Shown piece by piece: positions 1-6,570 of a stretch of 7,970 bases of DNA (the stretch's first letter is position 1; each line of letters opens with the position of its first letter). The notes under the pieces were generated by a model, which worked only from the letters and a program-made list of their open reading frames with translations, made no database searches and was not told where the DNA came from. The stretch is taken from contig CAYJOG010000111.1 in NCBI GenBank assembly GCA_964371695.1, positions 1 to 7,970 on the forward strand, given 5' to 3'. This DNA is from CAYJOG01 sp964371695 [NCBI: uncultured bacterium]. Its GTDB lineage: Bacteria > CAYJOG01. The position numbers and the translations under genes were made by a program.

Positions 1-2
1 AT

Positions 3-944
3 CTGACTGCCCTTTACCGGCAGATGCTGCTGATCCGCCGGGCCGAGGAGGCCTGCGCCAAGGCTTATTCCTTTGGCAAAATTGGTGGATTCCTGCACCT
101 TTACATTGGTCAGGAGGCCGTGGCGGTGGGGGCCATTGCGGCGCTCAAACCTCAGGACAGCGTGGTGGCCACTTACCGCGAACACGGCCACGCCCTGGCG
201 CGGGGCATGCACGTGGCAGACATGATGGCCGAGCTGTTTGGCAAAGAAGCCGGTTGCAGCAAGGGCCGGGGCGGCAGCATGCATCTGTTTGATGCCGCCA
301 CGAATTTTTTAGGGGGCTACGGCATTGTGGGGGGGCATGTGCCCATTGCGGCGGGGGCCGCTTTTGCCCATAAATACAAGGGAGACGGCGGCGTGTGCCT
401 GTGTTTTTTTGGGGATGGTGCGGCCAACATGGGGGCGTTTTTTGAAGGGCTTTCTCTGGCCGGTTTGTGGGAGCTGCCCTGTGTGTTCATTTGCGAGAAC
501 AACAAATACAGCATGGGCACGCCGCTGTATCGCAGCCTGAGTGTGCAGGACGTGAGTCTGCGGGCGGTGCCTTTTGCCATGGATCACGAACGCCTGCCGG
601 GTGACGACGTGATGCACGTCTACCGCCACGTCAAAAAGGCTGTGGACCGCGCCCGGAATGAAAACACCCCCACGTTGCTGGAAATCGAGACGTACCGTTT
701 TCGCGGTCACAGCATGTCCGACCCGGCGAAATATCGCACGCAGGAGGAACTCGACGCCCATTTGCAGCGCGACAGTCTGGCCCGCACCCGTGTGCTGATT
801 CTGGAAGACGACCTGATGACCGAAGACGCACTCAAGGCCCTTGAGGCCACCGTGGAAAAGGAAGTGGACGAAGCGGTGAAACAGGCGGAACTCGCGCCAG
901 AACCCAACCCCGAGGATTTTGCGAAACACGTGTTGGTGGACTGA
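3..944 (+). CDS. pdhA: Pyruvate dehydrogenase E1 component, alpha subunit (5' partial)
   Basis: This is the thiamine-diphosphate-binding alpha subunit of the E1 alpha2beta2 enzyme. With the beta subunit it decarboxylates pyruvate and reductively acetylates the lipoyl group of E2 in the cytoplasm. The ThDP/Mg motif is visible as GDG at 411-419, then 26 residues, then NN at 498-503. The conserved loop HSMSDP (about 708-725), which carries the phosphorylation-loop serines in eukaryotic homologues, is also present. The frame stays open to the window edge. Codons 3-23 (LTALYRQ) continue into MLLIRRAEE exactly as in the family, so ATG 24 is internal and the true start lies upstream. The C-terminus is complete. 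E1 beta begins 3 nt downstream. A branched-chain 2-oxoacid or acetoin E1 alpha is the main alternative; the neighbouring E1 beta, E2 and E3 genes favour pyruvate dehydrogenase. Confidence 0.93.
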   Translation: MTALYRQMLLIRRAEEACAKAYSFGKIGGFLHLYIGQEAVAVGAIAALKPQDSVVATYREHGHALARGMHVADMMAELFGKEAGCSKGRGGSMHLFDAATNFLGGYGIVGGHVPIAAGAAFAHKYKGDGGVCLCFFGDGAANMGAFFEGLSLAGLWELPCVFICENNKYSMGTPLYRSLSVQDVSLRAVPFAMDHERLPGDDVMHVYRHVKKAVDRARNENTPTLLEIETYRFRGHSMSDPAKYRTQEELDAHLQRDSLARTRVLILEDDLMTEDALKALEATVEKEVDEAVKQAELAPEPNPEDFAKHVLVD

Positions 945-947
945 CCC

Positions 948-1925
948 ATGGCTGTCATTCAATACAGAACCGCGCTCAATCAGGCCATGGCCGAGGAAAT
1001 GGCCCGTGACGACCGCGTGTTTTTGATGGGTGAAGAGGTGGGGCACTATCAGGGGGCTTATAAGGTGAGCCAGGGCCTGCTGGAGCAGTTCGGCGAAAAA
1101 CGGGTGATTGACACGCCCATCGCCGAGAGTGGTTTTGCGGGCCTGGGCATTGGCGCGGCGCTGATGGGTCTGAGGCCCATCGTGGAGTTCATGACGTGGA
1201 ACTTCAGCGCCGTGGCGTTTGACCAGATGCTCAACAACGTCACCAAAATCCGTTACATGTCGGGTGGTCAGTTCACGTTGCCCATCGTGTTCAGGGGCGG
1301 CACGGGCGCGGCCCACATGCTGGGGGCGCAGCACAGTCAGGCCATGGAGCATTTTTATGCCCACATGCCGGGTCATTACGTGGTGGTTCCCGCCACGCCG
1401 CATGACGCCAAGGGTTTGCTTAAAACCGCCATCCGCGACGACAACCCCGTGTGCTTTTTTGAAAGCGAAGTGCTCTATGGCGCCAAGGGCGAGGTGCCAG
1501 AGGGGGAATACCTCATTCCCTTTGGCGTGGCGGACATCAAGCGCGTGGGCAGCGACGTGACGATTATCACCTGGGGCAAGGCGTTGTTCACCGTGTTGGA
1601 GGCCGCCGAGCGCTTGGCGCAGGACGGTGTGCAGGCCGAGGTGGTGGACCTGCGCTGCATCCGCCCGCTGGATGAAACCGCCATTTTCAATTCGGTGGCC
1701 AAAACCAGCCGGTGTGTGGTGGTGCAGGAGGGCTGGCCCTTTGGCGGCATCGGCGCGGAAATCGTCTACCGCATCCAGCACGCCATTTTTGACAGCCTGG
1801 ACGCGCCGGTGGAGCGGGTCTCGAACGAAGACGTGCCCATGCCTTATAACAAGAACATGGAAAAACGCGTGCTGCCCACGGTGGCGCGTATTCTTGAAGC
1901 CGTGAGAAAGGTGACCTACAGCTGA
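948..1925 (+). CDS. pdhB: Pyruvate dehydrogenase E1 component, beta subunit
   Basis: This 325-residue protein is the usual length for a stand-alone E1 beta and partners the alpha subunit to form the ThDP active site at the interface. Family signatures include GEEVGHYQGAYKVSQGLL near residue 27, the DTPIAESGFAG segment near residue 60, and the FRGGTGAAHMLGAQHSQ stretch near residue 115. The C-terminal transketolase domain begins around residue 200 and contains VVDLRCIRPLDE. It lacks the N-terminal lipoyl extension seen in some alphaproteobacterial E1 beta proteins. The ATG lies 3 nt after the E1 alpha stop, so translation is probably coupled, and no strong separate Shine-Dalgarno is seen. It could in principle serve a related 2-oxoacid dehydrogenase, but the gene order fits pyruvate dehydrogenase best. 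Confidence 0.93.
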   Translation: MAVIQYRTALNQAMAEEMARDDRVFLMGEEVGHYQGAYKVSQGLLEQFGEKRVIDTPIAESGFAGLGIGAALMGLRPIVEFMTWNFSAVAFDQMLNNVTKIRYMSGGQFTLPIVFRGGTGAAHMLGAQHSQAMEHFYAHMPGHYVVVPATPHDAKGLLKTAIRDDNPVCFFESEVLYGAKGEVPEGEYLIPFGVADIKRVGSDVTIITWGKALFTVLEAAERLAQDGVQAEVVDLRCIRPLDETAIFNSVAKTSRCVVVQEGWPFGGIGAEIVYRIQHAIFDSLDAPVERVSNEDVPMPYNKNMEKRVLPTVARILEAVRKVTYS

Positions 1926-1926
1926 C

Positions 1927-3138
1927 ATGGCCCTGATCGCGCAGATGCCCAAGCTCACCGACACCATGGAAGAAGGTGTCATCGTCCGCTGGATGATCAA
2001 GCCGGGCGACGCGGTGAAGCCCGGTCAGCAGGTGGCCGAGGTGGAGACCGACAAGGCTGTGATGCCGCTGGAGGCCTTTGACCCCGGCGTGGTGCTCAAA
2101 CTGCTGGCGGTGGAGGGAAAACCCGTGCCGCTGGGTGAGGGCATCTATCTGCTGGGGGCCGAGGGTGAAGCCCCGCCGCCAGAGGGGGCCATGCCTGCGC
2201 CCGCGCCAGCCGCCGCCCCTGCGGCTGCGCCTGTTGCGCCAGTCGCCGCTTTGGCAGCGCCACCGGCGGTGGAATTGCCCCCCGGCGCAGCCACCAAGCG
2301 CATTCGTGTCAGCCCCCTGGCCGCCAAAATGGCCAGCGAGCAGGGGCTGGACCTGCTCACCCTCACGGGCAGCGGCCCGGCGGGGCGCATTGTGCGGCGC
2401 GATGTGGAGGAAGCCCTCAAAAAACGGCAAGAGAAACAGGCCCCCACACAGCGGGGCAGCGAAATCACCCCTCTTTCCATGCTGCGCAAGACAGTGGCCA
2501 AACGTCTCACCCAGGCCAAGCAGCAGGTGCCCCATTTTTATCTGGAACGCGAGGTGGACGCCACGGCGCTCAAACAGTTGCAGCAGACACTGAAGGCCGA
2601 ACTGCCCGACGCCCACATCAGCCTCAACGACGTGCTCATCAAATGCTGCGCCCACGCCCTGCGCCGTGTGCCCGCCTGCAACGCCAGTTTCACCGAGGAG
2701 GGCATCGCCACCCACAGCGCCATACACGTGAGTGTGGCCGTGGCCATTGAAGAAGGCCTCATCACGCCGGTCATCCGCAACGCCGATCAGAAGTCCGTGC
2801 TTCAAATCGCCACCGAAATGCACGCCCTGGCCGAAAAAGCCAAAGCCCGGCGGCTGATGCCAGAGGAATATACCGGCGGCACGTTTTCGCTCAGCAACCT
2901 GGGCATGTTCGGCATCGACAAATTCGCCGCCATCATCAACCCGCCAGAGGCCATGATTCTGGCGGTGGGCAAGGTGATACCAAAACCGGTGGTGGAGAAC
3001 GGCCAGGTGGTGGTGCGTGACAGGCTGTGGCTCACGCTGAGTTGTGATCACCGGGTGGTGGACGGCGCGCTGGCGGCGACGTTCATCGCCGAGCTGGCCC
3101 AGGCCATCGAACATCCGTTAAGGATGCTGGTGGTATGA
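1927..3138 (+). CDS. pdhC: Dihydrolipoamide acetyltransferase, E2 of pyruvate dehydrogenase
   Basis: This is the core subunit of the complex: it receives the acetyl group on a lipoyl-lysine and transfers it to CoA. The 403 residues show one N-terminal lipoyl domain (about 1-78) with the lipoylation lysine at K43 in ETDKAVMPLEA. A mobile Ala/Pro-rich linker follows (about 81-121). The peripheral subunit-binding domain is at about 124-163 (RVSPLAAKMA, then GSGPAGRIVRRDV), and the catalytic domain runs from about 178 to the end. The active site is DHRVVDG near H375, and SLSNLGMFGID (about 321-331) is also typical. The lipoyl motif has AVMPLEAFDPG where many E2 proteins have ATMEVEA; this looks like ordinary variation. 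The start lies 1 nt after the E1 beta stop, with an AAGGTGA-like ribosome site upstream. The stop overlaps the E3 start as ATGA. Confidence 0.94.
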   Translation: MALIAQMPKLTDTMEEGVIVRWMIKPGDAVKPGQQVAEVETDKAVMPLEAFDPGVVLKLLAVEGKPVPLGEGIYLLGAEGEAPPPEGAMPAPAPAAAPAAAPVAPVAALAAPPAVELPPGAATKRIRVSPLAAKMASEQGLDLLTLTGSGPAGRIVRRDVEEALKKRQEKQAPTQRGSEITPLSMLRKTVAKRLTQAKQQVPHFYLEREVDATALKQLQQTLKAELPDAHISLNDVLIKCCAHALRRVPACNASFTEEGIATHSAIHVSVAVAIEEGLITPVIRNADQKSVLQIATEMHALAEKAKARRLMPEEYTGGTFSLSNLGMFGIDKFAAIINPPEAMILAVGKVIPKPVVENGQVVVRDRLWLTLSCDHRVVDGALAATFIAELAQAIEHPLRMLVV

Positions 3139-4640
3139 GCCAATACGACTTGCTTATCGTTGGCAGCGGCCCCGGGGGATATGTGGCCGCCGTGCGGGCG
3201 TCGCAACTGGGGCTGAAGGTGGCGCTCATCGAAAAAGAAACCGAGCTGGGGGGCGTGTGCCTGAACTGGGGGTGTATTCCCACCAAGGCGCTCTTGACCT
3301 GCTCTGGCCTGCTGCACAAGCTGCATGACCCAACAGCCTTTGGTTTGACCGGCGAAGTAAGGGGCGATTTCAGCGCCATTTTGCACCGCAGCCGCGAGGT
3401 GGTGAAGCGCCTCAACAAGGGCCTCGCCATGCTCATGAAATCTCACGGCGTTGCGGTGGTGACCGGCACGGGCAAGGTGCTAACGCCCGGCACGGTAGAG
3501 GTGACCCACAACGGCCAGAGCCAGACGCTCACGGGGCGATTTGTGCTGCTGGCGGCGGGGGCAAGGCCCCGCGAGTTGCCCGGTGTGGGGCTGGACGGCG
3601 AACTGGTGCTCAGCAGCCGGGAGCTGTTGTCGCTTTGCCTTGAGGGCGAGGCCCATGCCCCTGAAACAACCGGCGAGAAAACCCGCAAGTTCCCCCGTTT
3701 TTCTGGCGAAGCCCCGGCGGAAAGTTCACCACCCAAAGGCCAGCCCAAATCGTTGCTCGTCATTGGCGGCGGGGCCATCGGTCTGGAGTTTGCCGATTTT
3801 TTCAACGCCTTGGGCACGTCGGTGACGGTGGTGGAAGTGGCCCCGCGCCTGTTGCCCATGGCAGATGAAGACGTCTCCAGGGCCATCCGCGCCAGCTTTG
3901 AAAAACGCGGCGTGAAGGTGCTTGCGGAAACCTCGGTGGTGAAGGTGACCCGCGACAAAAGCGGCAACGGTCAGGCGGAACTGGTGGACGCCCAGGGCCA
4001 GCATCAGACGCTGGCGGTGCAGAAGGTGCTGCTGGGGGTGGGCGTGGTTCCCAACCTGACGGGGCTGATGTCTGGGGGCCTTTCACCCAGCCTCACGGCC
4101 AAGGGGTTCATTCACGTGGGGGAACATTACGAAACGTCACTGCCGGGGGTTTACGCCATCGGCGACATCACCGGCCCGCCGCTGCTGGCCCACGCCGCCA
4201 GTCAGCAGGCCCGCGCCGCCGTGGGCCACATGGCGGGCAAACCAGAGGTTTTTGTGGCCCACGACACCATTCCCGCCTGTGTCTACACCCACCCCGAAGC
4301 CGCCTGGGTGGGCGAGACGGAAGCCGCCCTCAAGGCCCAGGGGCTGGAGGCGGGCAAGGATTATCGTGTGGGGCGTTTTCACTTTTCCGCCAGCGGCCGC
4401 GCTTTGGCGGCGGGTGAAACAGAGGGTTTCGTCAAGGTGCTGGTGGATGCGAAATATGGCGGCCTGCTGGGGGGGCATCTTTATGGCCCCATGGTGAGCG
4501 AACTGCTGGCCCCGCTGGTGATGATGAAAACCCTGGAACTCACGGTGGAAGACATGTTGGCCTGCACTTTTGCCCATCCCACACTGTCCGAGGCGGTTTA
4601 TCACGCCCTCGCGGACGCCGTGGGCCTGCGGACGGATTGA
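3135..4640 (+). CDS. lpdA: Dihydrolipoamide dehydrogenase, E3
   Basis: This flavoprotein reoxidises the dihydrolipoyl group of E2 and passes electrons through FAD to NAD+. It has the FAD motif GSGPGG at residues 10-15, the redox disulfide CLNWGC (C42/C47), the NAD motif GGGAIG at 211-216, the second FAD motif YAIGDITG near 340-347, and the catalytic HPTLSE (H481/E486). It is 501 residues long, against about 460-480 for most E3 proteins. The excess is mainly an insertion at about residues 166-203, between the first FAD segment and the NAD domain, rich in Glu, Lys, Pro, Ser and Thr. Its ATG overlaps the E2 stop by 4 nt, preceded by AAGGA, so E3 is probably translationally coupled and dedicated to this complex. 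It may also supply other lipoyl enzymes. Confidence 0.95.
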   Translation: MSQYDLLIVGSGPGGYVAAVRASQLGLKVALIEKETELGGVCLNWGCIPTKALLTCSGLLHKLHDPTAFGLTGEVRGDFSAILHRSREVVKRLNKGLAMLMKSHGVAVVTGTGKVLTPGTVEVTHNGQSQTLTGRFVLLAAGARPRELPGVGLDGELVLSSRELLSLCLEGEAHAPETTGEKTRKFPRFSGEAPAESSPPKGQPKSLLVIGGGAIGLEFADFFNALGTSVTVVEVAPRLLPMADEDVSRAIRASFEKRGVKVLAETSVVKVTRDKSGNGQAELVDAQGQHQTLAVQKVLLGVGVVPNLTGLMSGGLSPSLTAKGFIHVGEHYETSLPGVYAIGDITGPPLLAHAASQQARAAVGHMAGKPEVFVAHDTIPACVYTHPEAAWVGETEAALKAQGLEAGKDYRVGRFHFSASGRALAAGETEGFVKVLVDAKYGGLLGGHLYGPMVSELLAPLVMMKTLELTVEDMLACTFAHPTLSEAVYHALADAVGLRTD

Positions 4641-4643
4641 AGC

Positions 4644-4773
4644 AGGGTGCCCCGCAGGGGCGGGTGAGGGGCGAAACATGAACGAAAAAGCAAACAGAAA
4701 AGTGGTTTTGGATTAATGGATAAACCCCTCACCCGGCGCGTTGCGCCACCCTCTCCCCCTAAAGGGGAGAGGG
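4644..4773. repeat. Palindromic REP/MITE-like intergenic repeat
   Basis: Two inverted 28-nt units face each other: 4644-4671 and 4725-4752. In the same orientation both read AGGGTG, an 11-nt core, then CGGGTGAGGGG. The 17 flanking bases are identical but the cores differ, ccccgcagggg versus gcgcaacgcgc. Each core is itself self-complementary, so hairpin formation is kept while the bases changed. About 53 nt of AT-richer DNA separates the units. The right unit runs into a perfect 10-bp hairpin, CCCTCTCCCC with GGGGAGAGGG (4749-4758 and 4764-4773), loop CTAAA. No T-run follows on either strand, so it is not a canonical terminator. It resembles dispersed intergenic palindromes found in many bacterial genomes. 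Whether it is multicopy here cannot be seen from one window. Confidence 0.8.
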
Positions 4774-4792
4774 AACGATGGGGGATGCAGGC

Positions 4793-4798
4793 AGAGGA
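4793..4798 (+). promoter_or_regulatory. Ribosome binding site that selects GTG 4806
   Basis: AGAGGA ends 7 nt before the in-frame GTG at 4806, which is good Shine-Dalgarno spacing. The competing upstream ATG codons at 4716 and 4785 are less convincing. The first would translate the palindromic repeat. The second has only the G-rich arm of the hairpin about 11 nt upstream. Confidence 0.6.
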
Positions 4799-4805
4799 CA
4801 ATTCT

Positions 4806-5666
4806 GTGACAGTGGCCAATCTCGCTCTTGACGAATGGTGCTACAGCCAGTCGTTGTTGTCTGGGGCCATGACGCATTTTGACATCATTCGTCGCGCCGG
4901 TGAACTGGGTGTGCAGGGGGTGGGGCTGGATTATTTTCTGATGCCCGAAGAGGCAAAACAAAATCCGGCCAGACTGAGGGACGCCCTGAAAAAAAACGGC
5001 CTGGAACTGGTGTTGGGGTTCGGGTTTCCGTTTGCGGCGGCGGGTGTGGCTTGGCCGTTTTTGCAGGGGCGCCTGAAGCAGTTTTTTGCCGTGGCAGCGG
5101 CATGTGAGGTGAACGTATGCCGCGTGGTGGGGGGCGTGGTGGCGCCCATCAAGGGTTTTCCGCCGCTGCATCTTTCGCTGGGCAAACAGGCCGAGATAAA
5201 AGAAACAGCCCGCAACCTCAAACGTTTTTGCAGGCAGGCGCAAGACCAAGGCCTGGTGGTGGCGCTGGAATATCACATGGATTACACCGCCCGCGAAATG
5301 CTGGAAATTCTGGAACGGGCAAACGCACCCAACCTGAAAATCACGCTGGACACCGGCAACGCAATGCACCTGGGAGAAGACCCGCTGGAAGTGGCCCGCC
5401 TGCTGATTCCCCACACCGCTTTCACGCATCTCAAGGACATGCGGCGCGTGGGCAATCACGCCGAATGCGCTTTGATGGGCACGGGTCAGGTGTCCGTGGC
5501 AGAAATTGCCGCGATGCTCAAGGCGGGCGGCTACAGCGGTTTGTATTGCCTGGAAAACGCCCTGTCACCGGCGCAGAAAAAACACGAAGACGAATGGGTG
5601 GAAAAGGGAATAGGGATGCTCAGAAATTATTCAAAAAAAATGGCGGAGTCACCTCCGCCTCAATGA
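4806..5666 (+). CDS. Sugar phosphate isomerase/epimerase-like TIM-barrel protein
   Basis: This is a xylose isomerase-like TIM-barrel protein (AP endonuclease 2 superfamily), probably a metal-dependent cytoplasmic isomerase or epimerase of sugars or related polyols. Numbered from GTG 4806 it has 286 residues, typical for the family. Candidate metal ligands are E155 in ALEYH, D182 and H188 in LDTGNAMH, H208 in THLKD, and E250 in CLEN. The substrate cannot be told from sequence. The frame is open back to ATG 4716, but those 30 extra residues translate the palindromic repeat and resemble known misannotated N-termini. It follows E3 by 165 nt on the same strand and may be separately expressed. The last codons (MAESPPPQ) coincide with the terminator hairpin of the convergent gene, so this C-terminal tail may be non-native. 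Confidence 0.85.
   Translation: MTVANLALDEWCYSQSLLSGAMTHFDIIRRAGELGVQGVGLDYFLMPEEAKQNPARLRDALKKNGLELVLGFGFPFAAAGVAWPFLQGRLKQFFAVAAACEVNVCRVVGGVVAPIKGFPPLHLSLGKQAEIKETARNLKRFCRQAQDQGLVVALEYHMDYTAREMLEILERANAPNLKITLDTGNAMHLGEDPLEVARLLIPHTAFTHLKDMRRVGNHAECALMGTGQVSVAEIAAMLKAGGYSGLYCLENALSPAQKKHEDEWVEKGIGMLRNYSKKMAESPPPQ
5633..5659 (-). terminator. Rho-independent terminator of the minus-strand exported-protein gene
   Basis: Read on the minus strand, a perfect 7-bp stem GGCGGAG/CTCCGCC (5653-5659 with 5642-5648), loop GTGA, is followed after one A by eight consecutive T (5640-5633). The stem begins about 42 nt after the stop of the minus-strand gene. In the plus direction there is no T-run after the stem, so it should act on the minus strand only. 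It lies wholly within the coding sequence of the convergent TIM-barrel gene. Confidence 0.88.
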
Positions 5667-5701
5667 CCAAAATGGGGGAAAGAAAAGTTCGAAACAGATG
5701 C

Positions 5702-6325
5702 TCAGAACGAATAACCGATTGCGAGATTCCACGAAAAGCCGCCCAGGATGTTTAATCCCAGTTCCGCGTTCATCCCATTGGCCCACCTGAAGCCACCAAG
5801 CAGGGGAAGAAGATATTTTGTTTCACTCGCGGAGTCTGAAATGGACACGCCTGCCGCTGTGACAGTCGCGTCCTTTTTGTTACTTGCCACGCCTGCACCA
5901 AAGCCGTAATACGCTCCAAAAGCGCCGTCAGAGGCTTTTCCGTGATACAGGAAGTTGTAGGTAAGCTCGTACCGGCTCATGTCTCCTTTCAGGAGAATCG
6001 GCAATCCGAGAGATGTGTCGGTTGCAGAGAATGACATGTTGGGGACGTAGGTGAAGCGTGTGCTCTGCTCGACCTTGTTTTTTGGATTCAAGACGGAATA
6101 TCCGATGCCGACTGAAATTCCGCCTCCCCAATCGGCGCTTCCGTCGGTGCATGAATCACCGCAATGGAAATAACCAAGCTTTGCCTCGAACTTTTTTGTT
6201 TTTGTTTCCGAAAGTGCAGACAGGGTTTTTTTGTTGGATTGACTGGAGCCGTTTTTTGCAGAACAACTGCTGGTTATGCAACCAACGAGCAGGGTGAAGA
6301 CAAGAATTGAATGGCTGGATTTCAT
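5702..6325 (-). CDS. Exported outer-membrane-type protein, predicted lipoprotein or small beta-barrel
   Basis: I do not recognise the family. The preferred ATG is at 6325, with a strong AAAAGGAG 5 nt upstream (6331-6338), giving 207 residues. The N-terminus is a signal peptide with a charged start, a hydrophobic core, and the lipobox LVGC at 13-16 (lipidation at C16). Signal peptidase I cleavage near CSA (21-23) is an alternative. Mature residues 24-45 are Ser/Lys/Thr-rich and disordered-looking. After that come repeated alternating segments rich in Gly and aromatics (for example about 47-53, 66-79, 90-100, 119-128, 134-146, 171-180, 187-194, 199-207). The chain ends in GYSF with a terminal Phe, as in beta-barrel outer-membrane proteins. 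C55 and C59 could form a disulfide. The gene appears AT-richer than its neighbours. Its divergent regulator neighbour suggests regulated expression. Confidence 0.75.
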   Translation of the reverse strand: MKSSHSILVFTLLVGCITSSCSAKNGSSQSNKKTLSALSETKTKKFEAKLGYFHCGDSCTDGSADWGGGISVGIGYSVLNPKNKVEQSTRFTYVPNMSFSATDTSLGLPILLKGDMSRYELTYNFLYHGKASDGAFGAYYGFGAGVASNKKDATVTAAGVSISDSASETKYLLPLLGGFRWANGMNAELGLNILGGFSWNLAIGYSF

Positions 6326-6478
6326 GGTTTCTCCTTTTCGACAGGTACGGTTTTTGTGAAATGATTTTTGTATTTCGTTTTTTGCACCTCCGCTGACAAG
6401 GACAAGGTCTCCACCTGTGGCCGGCAGGTCCGACAGGGCAGGAGCCACTGCCGCATAACCTTTTTGGGAATTTGACAT
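6326..6478 (-). other. In-frame 51-codon extension upstream of the exported-protein gene, with a double-glycine-leader-like motif
   Basis: The reading frame of the downstream gene is open back to an ATG at 6478, with no stop in 51 codons. That ATG has no Shine-Dalgarno but lies 5 nt after a candidate -10 box, so a leaderless message could be translated from it. The peptide contains DLVLVSGG (residues 24-31). D at -8, L at -7, V at -4 and GG at -2/-1 agree with double-glycine leaders of class II bacteriocins and microcins. The following 20 residues are cationic with one Cys. Continuous translation would bury the signal peptide internally. The strong ribosome site at 6331-6338 argues that the exported protein starts at 6325. 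This segment may therefore be an untranslated leader, a translated upstream peptide fused in frame, or a genuine N-terminus. I saw no C39 peptidase exporter in the window. Confidence 0.35.
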
Positions 6479-6483
6479 GGCGA

Positions 6484-6513
6484 AGTATTGAATAGTTTAC
6501 TATTCAAAGTCAA
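6484..6513 (-). promoter_or_regulatory. Sigma70-like promoter of the minus-strand gene
   Basis: On the minus strand, TTGACT (6513-6508, 5 of 6 to TTGACA) is separated by 18 nt from AATACT (6489-6484, 4 of 6 to TATAAT). The predicted transcription start is at about 6476-6478, on the ATG of the upstream in-frame extension. The spacer is almost entirely occupied by the 20-bp dyad, so a bound repressor would block polymerase. Confidence 0.5.
6488..6507. promoter_or_regulatory. Perfect 20-bp dyad, likely operator of the adjacent XRE regulator
   Basis: TTGAATAGT (6488-6496), central TT, ACTATTCAA (6499-6507): a perfect inverted repeat with 9-bp arms and a 2-bp centre. This size fits a homodimeric helix-turn-helix protein. 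It sits between the -35 and -10 of the minus-strand promoter, about 64 bp upstream of the divergent XRE-type gene. It is too compact for a hairpin loop, which supports a DNA-binding site rather than an RNA structure. Confidence 0.72.
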
Positions 6514-6519
6514 GGGGCG

Positions 6520-6529
6520 TGAATAGAAT
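6520..6529 (+). promoter_or_regulatory. Second operator half-site overlapping a possible -10 box of the regulator gene
   Basis: TGAATAG (6520-6526) repeats exactly the left-arm heptamer of the 20-bp dyad (6489-6495), 31 bp away, about three helical turns. It overlaps TAGAAT (6524-6529, 5 of 6 to TATAAT), which could be the -10 of the plus-strand regulator. No good -35 is visible. The right half of this second site is degenerate. The layout would suit autoregulation by a cooperatively binding dimer, but this is inference. Confidence 0.35.
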
Positions 6530-6570
6530 ACTCTGAAGACCCTTTGTAGCTGCATTGCTACCTTCCCCTG

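Noticed and set aside
309-2000. Long minus-strand open frame of 563 codons
   Set aside because: It is antisense to the well-supported E1 alpha and E1 beta genes. Its His/Arg/Gly-rich low-similarity composition is typical of a shadow frame in GC-rich coding DNA.
1687-3114. Long minus-strand open frame of 475 codons
   Set aside because: It lies antisense to E1 beta and E2, has no recognisable motif, and mirrors codon bias on the plus strand.
3680-3725. Possible stem formed by GAAAAC and GTTTTTC in the E3 insertion
   Set aside because: Only about six imperfect pairs could form, which is too weak to support a palindromic element.
4749-4773. Hairpin after the pyruvate dehydrogenase operon as a rho-independent terminator
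   Set aside because: The stem is perfect but no T-run follows on either strand, and it is part of the larger repeat. It could still slow polymerase or stabilise a 3' end.
4716-4805. N-terminal extension of the TIM-barrel protein from ATG 4716
   Set aside because: These codons translate the palindromic repeat (PLTRRVAPPSPPKGERE-type sequence). GTG 4806 has a well-spaced AGAGGA.
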